A stretch of 64,000 nt of DNA. It comes from Taeniopygia guttata (Eukaryota > Chordata > Aves > Passeriformes > Estrildidae). The notes under the pieces are model-generated. The model had not been told where the DNA came from and ran no database searches. It worked only from the letters and a program-made list of their open reading frames with translations. A program made the translations under genes and the position numbers. This document shows, piece by piece, positions 1-11,800 of the stretch; within the stretch, counting starts at the first letter, position 1, and each line of letters starts with the position of its first letter. The stretch is taken from assembly GCF_048771995.1 (NCBI RefSeq), contig NC_133033.1:4092501-4156500 (forward strand), written 5' to 3'.

Positions 1-2500
1 TAGCACATCATGAGGAAGAAATGCTGCTTTCTGTTGGAATACTCCTGTTGTGGGTACAGAAAGGACATCGAGTCCCACTGAGGAAAGACAAAAGAGTCAG
101 TATTTCCTAGGAAACTCTAAACAAAGTGCAGAAAAGGAATATTTTTATTTCTTCAATATCTTGCTGCTGTAATGCTATGCAGACAAGTGTTTTCTTCTCT
201 GTGTGCCATTTTTGATGAAAAAAAAAAATCATTTGCCAAATAATACTGGTATGCTTCTGGTTTAGGAGTTTGGATGAAGAGGACTTGACAAGTGGGACAA
301 GGACGGCATGGATTTTGGAATAACAAACTGACTCTGTGATCAAAATTGTTCATCTTTATCACTTTTTGTACATCAGAAAAAAAAATCAAATGGGATTTTT
401 ATTTTATAACTTGAAAAAAAAAATCTTACTGTTAAACTCTTTAAATGTTTAAGGGGAAATGGCTTTAAGGAGTTCGAATGAAAATTGCCATTTTTTTTGT
501 AAATATAAATGTTATGAAAATTCTTTTACTAATGCCATTACACAGTAGAGAAGGTAGCAAGTTGCGGTGCTTGGGAGGTGTGGCAAACCCAGTTTGTGGT
601 TCTCACATCACATATGTTTTTTCACATGCTTAACAATAATGGGCTGAAGCTCAAGTGCATTTGCCAAAAGCAGTCAGCTTGTCAGCAGCCAGTGAAATTA
701 ATGGGAACACATGATTTTATGGTCTAGCATTATCACACAGACATAATTCCACTTACAAGAGATCACTTTCCATTGACATTCCTTTGAACCTCTGCATAGA
801 AGTCATCTAACTGTTTACATGCAGAACAAAAAGAATTTAAAACTTCCTTTTTTTACATTTATGAAGCAAAAAGTGCAGTGTTTGGGTTCATATGTTTAGC
901 ACATGATTTTCATAAAGAATCTATATATTTTTGCCCTACAGAGAATTGTTATACAGGTCAAATGTGTTTTCCTGATGTTCCTATGCAGTTACAGTATATT
1001 GAATTTAGTGGTTTAACACTAAAAAGAAAAAAAAAAAAAAAAGAAAAATGGTTAAAGAAATCAAAGGATTAATCAGTTTTTAGGGTTATTGTGCAGATTT
1101 TGTTTTGAAATTGACACATTAGGATTTACATTTTTGTCATGATTAAAATAGGCCTGGAGTTATAAATGTTTTGCTTTCTTTCATCTCTGTTATAAGCTGA
1201 AAATGGTTTAGAAGGCAGAATAACTGGGGTGGTGATTGTTGGTATGTGCAACCAAATCTCACAACACGATCCCATTCTTTTCTTTTGAATTAGAGAAATT
1301 AGAGAAATGTGCATTGCAGAATGTATGTGAATGAGAAATTAGCTGTGGATAGACCTAATGAACCTGCAGAGAGGAGAATTTTTATCCCCATCCACGGTCA
1401 TTTGATGCTTGTTCCTTAGTCATGTGCAAACAGCTTTGTAGCAAATCTTATTTCCCCATTGGAAGATCAAGTTTTCTAACTGGAGGAGATAATTTAAAAC
1501 TTGGTGGATTGAGTATTTCAGGATTAAAAGCAGAGGTAAAAGCGTTTCTGGAGGACACTTCTGTCAGAATATTTTCCTGATTTGCACAGTGGTGCTACTT
1601 TCTTCCTCAGCTGCTTTTTTTTTTTGGGTTTTGTCCTGCACATGGAACCACAAACCCAGTTTTGGTTCATCACAGACATGGGAGGTTTAGTGTCATCAGT
1701 GCATTTCCAGGTCTGGGGTGAAACACAGAGGAAAGAAGAGATTGATGTCTCAGAGGATCACATTTGTAGGAAGCAGATCACTCACGAATAGGTGCCGAGG
1801 GAATGAGGATGGAATTCTGGTGTCTCTGGGCCATCACCACGGACCTTTGTCTTACTTTTGCTCATCAATAAAAGCAGATTCTGGATTGTCTCGTCCTGTG
1901 ATCGTCCTTGTCGTGGCTGGGATGCTGAGCTGAGAGGGCTGCAGGGCCTCTGCACTGTACCAGTATTGTAGATAACTCAAATATCCAGCTTGTGCAATTG
2001 TTTAATCCCTCATCCTTCACTAGCACTAAATTCGTCACTTTAAATTTACAAACCAGGGAACCCCACCAGCCATCCTGTTCCCATCCCCCACGTAGGTTCT
2101 TGATCTTTACCTGTCATGAAAAGATATTTTGATAGATCGTAGTCATCCAAGTGTCTGATGAAACCTTTCATCTCAATAACGTACTGGGCACCTTCTTTGC
2201 AAAAAAAATGTTTACTCCGTGGTTTTCATTCATTTTTATTTCTGCATTCTGACACTTATTTTTTTAATAAAGATGAGAAAGATAAAATGACTGTTGCAGT
2301 ACATTTCTAAACCTACTTTAACTTTACCTCAGATAACGACCATTTGTTAACACATACGGACACATTATTTTTAACTTTATGTGTAATGCATTCAGCAACA
2401 ACAACAGAAACCAACAAATTTTTAGAGATTTTCCATTAATTTCTGTAACACACCATGTAATACTGTTATGAATAAAAACATTAAAAAAAAGGTGTCATTT
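1..2500 (+). other. Non-coding DNA; possible 3' UTR or 3' flank of the upstream gene (DAB1 by synteny)
   Basis: No coding exon is visible. The stretch is AT-rich, largely free of recognisable repeats, and carries AATAAA signals at 2266-2271 and 2471-2476. The second is followed by an A-run and then GT-rich sequence, the usual form of a vertebrate polyadenylation site. In human, DAB1 is the next gene beyond C8B and is read in the same direction as C8B, so the end of a long DAB1 3' UTR could lie here. This is inference from gene order; no DAB1 coding sequence is in the window. Confidence 0.3.
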
Positions 2501-4400
2501 CAGTAAGTTTGTTTCATAGCTCCTCTGGGATAATTCTGCCAGACTTTAAATACAATGTTTGTGTCTGTTATGGCCTTTATTTTTGACAGTGGAAATACCT
2601 GGGAAAGGAGAAATTCCCCAGTTTGGGGAATAACTAATCTTTAACACCAAGTGTTGCTTATCTTGCAAATGTATAACTTGCTGATTTTAATTGCTGCCTC
2701 CACTTTTTTGGCCTCTTTTTGGGTGTTTTAGGATGAGCATCCCAAACCAGCAGGTATTTATATCACCTCCTGCAAAATCCCACATTCCTGGGACACCCCA
2801 TGCTGTGTGATGCTCCCAAAGCTGGTTTATCTTTGTGGCATGAAAAGCTGAAATTAATTTTGCTCACTTTTTTCATTCAAGTGGGATTTGAAATTAAAGA
2901 TGTGCATTTAAACTTGACAGTTTTGAAAGCAGACCCCCCCCAAAAAAAAAAATAAAAAAATTCCAGTAATGTGCACAGAACTGATAATAAAACTCAGCTG
3001 AGACGGAATTTTCCCATTCTCTGCCAAGAGAGTAATGCAGTAAAATTTAAGATTAACAAATACATGGTTTATGTACAGAGAAAGAGAGAAGTGTGGAGTT
3101 GTGCACATATATTTTATTGTATTTCTACTTTTTGATGTCTCATGCCTGCCTCAAAATGCCCAGTAGGTCATGGTGAAACATCCCTTGCCTTTGTCAGTGA
3201 ACATTGTTTAAATACTTGGATCCCACCTGAGAATAAAGGTTATTCTGCTGTGGTGAGAGCACTCCAGTGTTAATGGCATTTTGATTTGTGTGTAGGTAAC
3301 TGTACCCAGCTGTCCTTGGAAGGAAGAATGTCATCTCTGGTTTTCAACCAGCCACAAAACATCAACTTAAATAAGCCACAGCTAAGCATGGATTTAAATT
3401 AAAATGCATTTTTACAGTGAAGGCTAAATCTGGTCTTGTTGATCCTCTTCTGGTATCCTCACGGTGAAGTTGGGTGCAAAATCAGAAAAATTGGCTCATG
3501 TTGTACAGCTGTTGTTAAACTCAGTGTGAAAATTCAGAATGAGCAGGTTTGAGGTGTAATTTGGCAACAGTGAGGAAGAGGAATCCCCAGGAGGGAAGGA
3601 AGGACCTGTTCTGTGTGCTCAGGAGGGATAAGAATGTGTTTTTACTGTGCTGTGTTTATGTGCTAAATCACATTAATACTGCTGTAACTCAGGGCCCTGT
3701 ATTGTATATGAGAGTGCCCATGCCCAGTCCAAGAAACGTTCCCAATTTAACCAGTGCTGATTCAGGCCATGATCTCATGCAGTAATGAGAATTGCATTAG
3801 CAAACCGTGGTTTTACAGCAGTGAGAACACTGTCAGAGCTCTCCTTTCCATGTCAGCGGCTTCTTTGCTTGTACAGACTGGGAATATGCAATTTTCACTC
3901 CCTCACACTGGATTAAAGGCAGTGTTTTCTGTGCTTTAATCTCTACTCAGTGACAGTTGCTGCAACAGGGAAGGTAACCTCTTTCTGGCTGATTTTTAGG
4001 TTGTGAAATATATTTTCTTTGCTTTCTGAAGAACTCCTTGTCCTGTCAGGTTCATATTTATTGCTTTCCTGGCAAATGCTGTTCTCAGTCAGAAGAATAT
4101 CATGTCAGAGGGATGAGAGGGGATATCTGGTGGCACTTTTCCACAGAGGTTTGAATCTGTTCTCTGCAGTTCCCTGCCCTGAGCCAGCGTGGGATGCACA
4201 GAGTGCTGAAGGAACACAGTGAAAGCTGCAGGAAATGCAGGCAGAGCTCCTGGCTTCTCCTTCTGCTCCTCTTTGTGCCATCCTGGGACTCGACCTCCCG
4301 CTCCTGCCTCTGGGTGGATGTTACTGCTGCAAAAGCCATGATTTGTAAAGAGTATTTCTCTCTTGTGCTGAGGTCTTCCATGAATTCATACACTGGTTTG
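2501..4400. other. Intergenic DNA without recognised genes
   Basis: I see no exon with sensible splice sites and no strong repeat. Another AATAAA lies at 3232-3237 on the plus strand. Short A- and T-runs are common. Confidence 0.6.
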
Positions 4401-4402
4401 CT

Positions 4403-5043
4403 GCTGGAGCTTATTTTAGGTTGTGGGTGGTTTTGTGTGGTGGAAATTTTTTTTTTTTAATTTATGTTTTTAAAAAAGAGTTTAGTAGTCTTTGTTGTTT
4501 GGTTTTAAGGTTGTTTATTGTAAGTTATTTAATTTTTTTTTTTTCTTGAGCTGCTGCGGTTTGCTCAGCAGCTTAGGTAAAGGTACATATACTTTTAGCT
4601 TGTTTTGTTTTGTTTTGTTTTGTTTTTTATAGTTTTTTTTAATGCTTATTATTTACATTATTGGTGATTTTTTACTTTAAACTAATTTGTGAGTGCCAAT
4701 ATTAAGAGTGTGGAGGTAAGAAAGAAGAAAAGAGGGAGGGTAGGACAGGCCTAAATCTTTTTATTTTAAAAATTTTGACTTTTATGTATAAAACTAAAAC
4801 CCCCCTGTATAGGATTTAAACCCCCCCTGTACAGTACTTAAAAATTTTTCCCTCTACTTTGGGATTATTTTTACTATAATATTTAAACTTTTGTGACTTT
4901 TTGTTTTTCTTGTAAGGTTGGTAAATCATTCTGTGGTTCAAACTCAAAATCACAGCTGTTTCCAGCTGCCTGCCAGGGTCTCAAATGCTTCTGACCTGGA
5001 CTTGGAACCTCTAAGAATGTCTGAGGGATATTTTGAGTTCCCT
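4403..5043 (-). mobile_element. Old solo LTR of the same family as the LTRs at 20229 and 25754
   Basis: The stretch aligns along its length with the two younger LTRs in C8B introns 8 and 11. Shared landmarks are the TTTATTG segment near 4515 and the closing part from about 4900 to 5043. The polyadenylation signal reads on the minus strand, so the LTR is in minus orientation. It is clearly more diverged and more T-rich than the other two, hence older. Its outer end is uncertain by some tens of bases. No internal retroviral sequence accompanies it. Confidence 0.7.
4601..4627. repeat. (TTTTG)n short tandem repeat
   Basis: About five TTTTG units in a row, lying inside the old LTR. Confidence 0.85.
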
Positions 5044-8000
5044 CAGTTTGCTTTTTAGGATCAGCCCCATTAAAAACCTGTATTATGTTGTTTTTAAATA
5101 CCCTGGATAGGACTGGCATGGGGAAGAATAAAGGTGTGGGTTTGGTGGATTTTTTTCTGATTTTACTTGCTGTATGAAACTGAATTACACATTTCAGCTG
5201 ATGACAGTGAGGAATATGGAGAGATATCCTGATAGGATTTCCTGAGTACCTGTAACATGGCCTGTCTCTTTCTGAAATTATCCTACTGGAGGCAGGAAAT
5301 ATCAGGTCTATTAGTGAAACAGCTCTCCAGCTATTAGTTTTTAAAGCTTTAAATAGTCTTATCTCAATGGATGTGTTTGCCCTGTGGCTCATCTATCACC
5401 CTAAAATGTTTTATCAGCACCTGAAAAAATCTCAGTGAGAAGAATAGCCTCAGATGTTGCCCATTCAAGGGGCTTTTAGATAATTTTTTTTTAAAAAAAG
5501 GTCTTTTAAGATCTGGTATTATTTGCTGGCTTTTCAACCTTGTTTCATAGCTCCTGTAGCACCACTTCTATAAATACTCCTCACCAGCAAAGAAAGGAAA
5601 TCACAATAGATTAAAGGAAAATCAGGTTAACAGGCAGCAATCTCTGCCCATTCAGCCTCAGACATTTGTGAAAATAAAGGATTAGGAAGAATTACTGCCA
5701 GGTACTAGCTAAAAAAAAAAAAAAAAAAAAAAATCAACCTTTTGTGTCATCTTTGTGTTCTCTAACAGTTATTAGAGAACAGCTCTCAGTGTCAGAAGTG
5801 AGCTGTATTTGAAGTGAGCAGAAGTCACAATGCTGTGAGATGTTGCATTGTTTGTAAATTTTGTTTATTTGACACACAGATGACGAGTATATCTTTTTTT
5901 TTTTCCTTAAAAAAAATGCTGTTTCTAGTTTGAAAACAAGTTGGGGTGTGTGCTCTCTTGAGGCCTGATGGAGAGGAGATGGAGACAAGGGGTGGGACAT
6001 GGAGGAGTTTTCTTTGTCTTACCCTTTTCACAGGACTTTAGAGCTTTTGGAGCAGGTGAACCTGTGCCAGATTTGGCCTCAGTCACAACGAGACATTATT
6101 TTTAGTGGAGAAAAAGCCAGAAGAGGAGAATCAAGTTTAGCAAGGTGAGTTTTTTATGCCCAGGACCTTCCAGAGAACAGCCTCACTCCAGATAATAAGA
6201 ATGTTAGTAAGAAAAATGGTGAGGCAGTGGGGTTTGTTGTAAAAAGCTGGAAGTAGCCTTTGGTTGTAAATTTTACCATGTATTTGCCACCTTATGCTCT
6301 TCACAATTAAAATTGGTGGGAAGCTTCCTTTTACCATTGAGTTTTTCCACAGAAGGAAACGCATTCTGAGTTCTGAAGCAGGGAATAAAACAGTTTTCTC
6401 AGAGGAGAAAAAGCAACTTTTTGAAGAGTGCACTGATAATTCTGTAAACAGTCAGTTTTTCTTTTAACAGGAAACTGCCATTTAAAGAACCGTCATGGCT
6501 GGTGCAACAGTAGAGGAATTATTTAGAAGGAGCAAAGGCTCCCAAACTTGGGATATGAATTCTGCAAAGGGTGTGTTGCACTTGCAGGCTCCATTTTCAT
6601 GGTGGGCATTTGATTTTCAAGTGTGATAAATGCTAATTCAGCAGCATAGAGAGTTGTTATGGGACTTCAGCTCATCAGAAAGCCACAGTCACCAGTGGAG
6701 AAGGAGCAGCAATGGAAAAGAGGTAACATTCCCCTTGATCTGTGGACCCGAGGAAGCAGAAAATTACCTGTGCTTGCTGTCATAAATTTCATGTGTTAGA
6801 CCTACCTCTAATTAAATCAGGTTGTAAATTATGTGTAAACCTGATGGTACTTTTTAGTTCTCTCTGACAAATGTGTTGAGCTGTAGGAAATTCTGTCTCT
6901 TGGGTCCCTGCTCCTGTTTTAGCCTCACTTCTGGTAATTCACCTCTCCTCCTGCTTGTTCATTCACCACTGAGATGTGGTGAGAGGCAGCAAAACAAATA
7001 CAAGCAGCAGAGAGAAGCTTGAAAATTCCACGTGCTGGGATCACTGTCATGGTTTGAAGTTATATCTAGAGGTCTAACCTTGGTTTATCTTTTACTGCTG
7101 TTGAAATATTGGATGTATTTCCCAGCCAGCAAAGGTCCCGTGGATGGAGAGGTCTTTCTGTAAGTGGGTTTTTTTGGTTGTTGTTTTCTTTTTCATCGTG
7201 GACAAATGATTAACAACTGAATCAATTGTGCCAGAGGTTGAGCAAGCTGTATCACACAGGCACATCTTGGGTTCAGGCTGGGGCAAAGTCATTTGGAAGA
7301 AAAAAAAGAAACCAGGCAGAAAAGGCAAACAGAAAGCTTTGCACAGCCTGAATCACCTTCCCTAACAGTTTGTCCTCAATGTCAAGAGGGCAGTTTATCA
7401 CTGTGCTCAGTAGCTCTGGGTTAAAAAAGGGCTGTCTGAAATAAGAACTTTTATTTGGAGCAGATTCCTACAAGGGTTCAGTTGTGTGTCTCTCTGTGTT
7501 GAATTGTTATCAGGCTGCCAGGCCAGAAAGATGTCTCAGCCAGTGCTGATTTTGCAGGGATGTGGCTCCACAGGCAGAATAATGTCATTTGTAAGGTAAC
7601 TGTGACACATTAAGGTGTAGCACTTGGCCAGGTAATGGCACTAAGGTTGTTGGGTTTGTTTGTCATTAGTGAATATGAATAATTTTATGTGTAGCACCCA
7701 TCAGTGCAATAATGAGCAAATTAAAATGAATTTACTCTTTGTATCACCAAAGCACTCAGAGATGTGTCCCAAGGTGAGAAACTGTGCTGCTGAAAGGCAG
7801 AGCTGCACAAGTCAGGCTGTCTTCTCATTGTCCAGCAAGGGGAAGCGTGGGAAAACACGATGGCATTCCTCATTTTGTGCAGGAAAACACAGATTTGGAG
7901 AACTTTGCTCTCTCTAAGATGCTTGCTATATGCTAAGTCTGATAGGAAGATGTCAGGAAAGACTCTTGTGTCTCAGGAATCAAAAATCTGTGCCTGGAGG

Positions 8001-8779
8001 GAGAAGCAGCAGGATGTGAAGGCTCAACAGGCAACCAAAGAACAACTCCTCCAGGTTCTGTCTGCTCTGCCTTTGAAAGCCCAGCTGAACTGATGGCCAC
8101 CAGCCCATGGTAAGTTCTCAGCCCAGTCAGGACCATTTAAGAGAGAGAATGACTCAGTGCAGCAGTGAGAAAACACCAAGAATTGCATTTGATACCCTGA
8201 CAAGGTCCTGCTTTCATGAGCTCAAGGTTTTGGGGGTGTGGAGCAGAGAATCTCTGTGGCATGGCCCAGCCAGGGCTGAGGCTCTTGTCCTCCCCAGCAG
8301 CAGGAGGGACAGGGAATTACTCTCAGGGAGGGGTAGGACTTTCCTTGAGGCGTGAGAATAAGTGCTTATGCCTGGTGCCTGACCTTCCTCTGGAAGACAG
8401 ACATGAAAACAGCAATAAATAAATGATTCTGCACTCTCTTCCTAGAAAGCCGACTTGAGTTTACTTATCACTTCCTTCTTGCCAAGACTCAAATATGTTT
8501 TGTTTGTTGAAATATTCATTTTCCGTGTCCCTTGAAAGGAGCATTACAAATGCAGGTGCAGATTGCTGCTCGGCACAGCTTTGCTGGCCTGGGGAGAGCC
8601 GTGTGCTAACCACCCCAGCATTTACCTTGTCAGCCTGCCAGGTGCTGGTCATCTGCTGTTTACAGGGTGGCAGAGCCGCTCTGCAGCTCCTCTTTTTGTG
8701 CTTGAGCCCTGTTCCAACCCCCACAGCAGACTGGCTGGGGGTGTTGGCGGTGTGGGACCGCCGGCGGAACCTCGGAGCG
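5044..8779. other. Intergenic DNA upstream of C8B; promoter not resolved
   Basis: No exon or clear repeat was recognised apart from an A-run of about 24 bases at 5710-5733. The last few hundred bases should hold the C8B promoter and 5' UTR. I see no convincing TATA box, and a frame upstream of the C8B ATG stays open to about 8495. Confidence 0.55.
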
Positions 8780-8841
8780 ATGAGCATCCAACTTCTGCTG
8801 CTCTGTGCCGTGCTGGGCGCCCAGACCGCTCGTGGCGTTGG
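8780..8841 (+). CDS. C8B: C8B exon 1 (signal peptide)
   Basis: Encodes [20 protein letters not shown], a short typical signal peptide like the human LFLLCAALG stretch. The donor is GTGAGT and the exon ends after two bases of a codon. The ATG at 8780 was chosen because the hydrophobic core starts directly after it, although the frame is open upstream. Confidence 0.85.
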
Positions 8842-11800
8842 GTGAGTGAGAGTTTCTGGAGCCACATGCAGGGGATGGCAGGAGAAACCATCAGGATCAG
8901 CCCAGGCTTTGGTGTTGCACGGGCTGGAATTGCTGTCGTGGGCGATTTCTGCCGTCTCTAATGGACGGCAAAGCCATCGTGTGGAAGTCGGCGTAGGGCA
9001 GCGTTTCTGAGCAATCCTGGTGATGAATTGGAGCTGACACATGGCCACACTCTGTTGTAATGTGGGATTGTTTGAACATGCAGCCTCCTTCCGTGCTGGC
9101 TGCCCCACAGAGTGCTAGGCACACGGGGGGTTGTTTCCTCCCAGTGCAGAAATGGTGAGATTGTGGCTGGGAGACGTTCCTTTCTCTGCTGGTGGAATGG
9201 ATTTTGCTGTTTCAGAGAACTGCATCTTGTAATCTTTCCAATCTAACTATATTTTTGCACCGTTCTCTGAACTTTGAGCTTTGATTTCATGCCTCAGCAA
9301 GCTGATGAGGTTTTGTAATTCCTTTATTCCATGTGATTTTTAATATGTTATAATGGGAACCCCATGCCAGGCACTAAATCATACTTAAAGCTTCAGCTGA
9401 TGCTGTTCCTTGTCGGGGTGGAAAAATTGGGAATGTCCCTGTGGTAGTTTCCTTGTCAAACTGGGTATGAAAAGAAACTAATTGTCAACATTTTACTAAA
9501 GCTCCCCACTTGAAGGAGGTGCAACAAGGGAGCATTTGTCTGGGACAAGGATTTAATCAGAAATCCTGAATCCACCAAAAGAGGAGGCAGCATTTTTACT
9601 GTGGCATTGTGGAAACCTTGGAGACAGCTGCCACGTGAGGGAGTGAGAGTGGCTGGGGTGAGGAGTAAGGGCTCACACTTGGGGTTCAGCTTCGTTACTG
9701 GGTTGAAAGGGATTAATGGGTTAATGACTCGTGAACTGAGAGTAGAATCTAAGACCAGTGCCTTTGTCCAGCTTGGGGGAAAATGGGCTGCTGGGCAAAG
9801 AGAGACACTTATTCTGGTTTTGAGAAATGCTGAGTGCATGCCAGGCCTTTCCTTGGGATGGATGTTCATCGTGGAGGTATCTGACCTTGGAGCCACGGAG
9901 CGAGGGCAGCAACTGATGGTGAAGGTTTTACTGCTTGCACAGCTTGAGCTGAAGCCCAGATTGGTGGGCTGTGGGTTTCGTTTCCCTAGTTGGCACTGGA
10001 GAGCGGATCAGGTTTTTCCAGAATCAGTGCCAGTGGAATCAGTGCCATCAGGATGAGGACCGAAATCCAGAGGTTGCGTACAAAGCGTGGTGAGTGTTGG
10101 TTCTCCTTGGTGTGAGGTTTCACACAGGTGTAGGCTGAGGGGCCAGGTCCTCAGAGCTCACAGTTTCACAGCCTGAAGCTCTTGTGGTGTTGTTCACAGT
10201 GGCCAGGAGTCCCTGAGCCCCAGTGACAGCGTGGCCAGGGGCAGGCACGCCCGCTCCGTGAGTGTCCCACCACAGCCCCGTGACTGCATCCTCTCCTCCT
10301 GGTCCTCCTGGAGCAAGTGTGACCCCTGCCAGAAGAAAAGGGTGAGTGCCTGTGCTGGGCACCTCTGAGAAACCAGGAGGTGGGACTCCTTCGAGCCGTG
10401 TCCCTTTTGTCCATGGGGTTGGGCAAACCGAGGGGGCTGCTGAGGAAAGCCCTGTACAGGTGAGACCATGGGTTTTGCTTTCAGGTGGATTTTAGCTCTT
10501 CAGCTCACCACCCCCAGTAATTCCAGTGCTTTCCAGGGTGCCTCACTGTCCTGAGAAGGTGCAAGGCCAGGCTTTGCAGGGACTTTCCAACACAGTCCTG
10601 TCCTTCCAGCATCAGTGCGAGGCACCTTCCCCACTAATGGTCCCCTGTGGGACCTGGAGACACTCGGTGCCTCTCAGGATTAAGATGCTTTTTCTTGTCT
10701 GCCAGCCACCATTTTCCACCTGAGAAACCCCATCAAATGAAAGTAATGATCCCAACAGCATGAAGAGCAAAATCCCCGTTGCTGGAGAGACCTCTGCTAA
10801 CAAGTTGGAGAAGCTGTTCCCAGGCTTAAGCAGAAATAAGCAATGAAGGGAGTTGGGGGGAGAGTGAAGCTTCGTATCAAAGAGTTAATCTCAGAAGCTG
10901 GGGAAAAAAGGAGGGCTAACATATTGGATGGAGTAATTGACTGCTTCACAGCAGTGTTGTGGGCGGAAAAAAAATCCCTAATGATACAGAGGGGCAAGTA
11001 AATAAACTGACAGAAAATAACAAGGGATGTCGTTACCAGCACTAATTGAAAGAGAGGAGATGGAACTGGATCCTTCCTCGCTCCTGCAAAGTCCCGCACT
11101 GCACTGTCAGGCTCATTTAAACAAACTGTCAAAGAGGAGCAAACTTTCCTTCATCCCTCCCAGGCCTCAGCCCTTCCTCAGTACAATTAAAACTGTCGCA
11201 GATCAGAAACCTTTGAAACGAGGCAAATTACCAGCTTCACACTTCTGTGCTGACACTCTTCTCTTTTAATATGACAGAGCGCGCTTAGATCAGATCCCGG
11301 CGACGCAAAGTTTGTTTTTCAACCAGAGAAGCGTAAAATTCACCATTTCTGTGCACTCGAATCAATATTTTTTACTTCATCACAGTACAGGTTTGCCCGC
11401 CTGGAACAGCCCTCTCAGTTCAGCGGAGATCCCTGCGATGGCTCTGACAGGGAGGCTGAGCAGTGTGTCACCAGCACTCCGTGCAGGAGCAGAGCTCGCT
11501 GTGATGGCTTTGTGTGTGCAGTCACAGGTAAGGATTTTTGGGATTTGCTGCTCAGGAGTGTGCTGGGCCAGAGGTGTGGGAATCCAGGGCTTCCCTCTGG
11601 CTGCCTTGGAAGGTCTGGGAGGGGTCAGGAACCCCCAGAGACACTGTCTGTGATCTCTGGCCATGGAAAAGAGTTTTCAGTCTTACAGGATGAATTACAA
11701 GCTCTGAATGTTTGATATAAGTAATAATTAAGTGTGGGACAGGTGCAAAAGTAAAATTTTAGGATTCTAGATAAGGGGTCCAAAGGGGACAAGATGGAGG

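Noticed and set aside
8461-9108. 215-codon minus-strand open frame over C8B exon 1
   Set aside because: No homology or splice logic; GC-rich shadow of the signal-peptide exon region.
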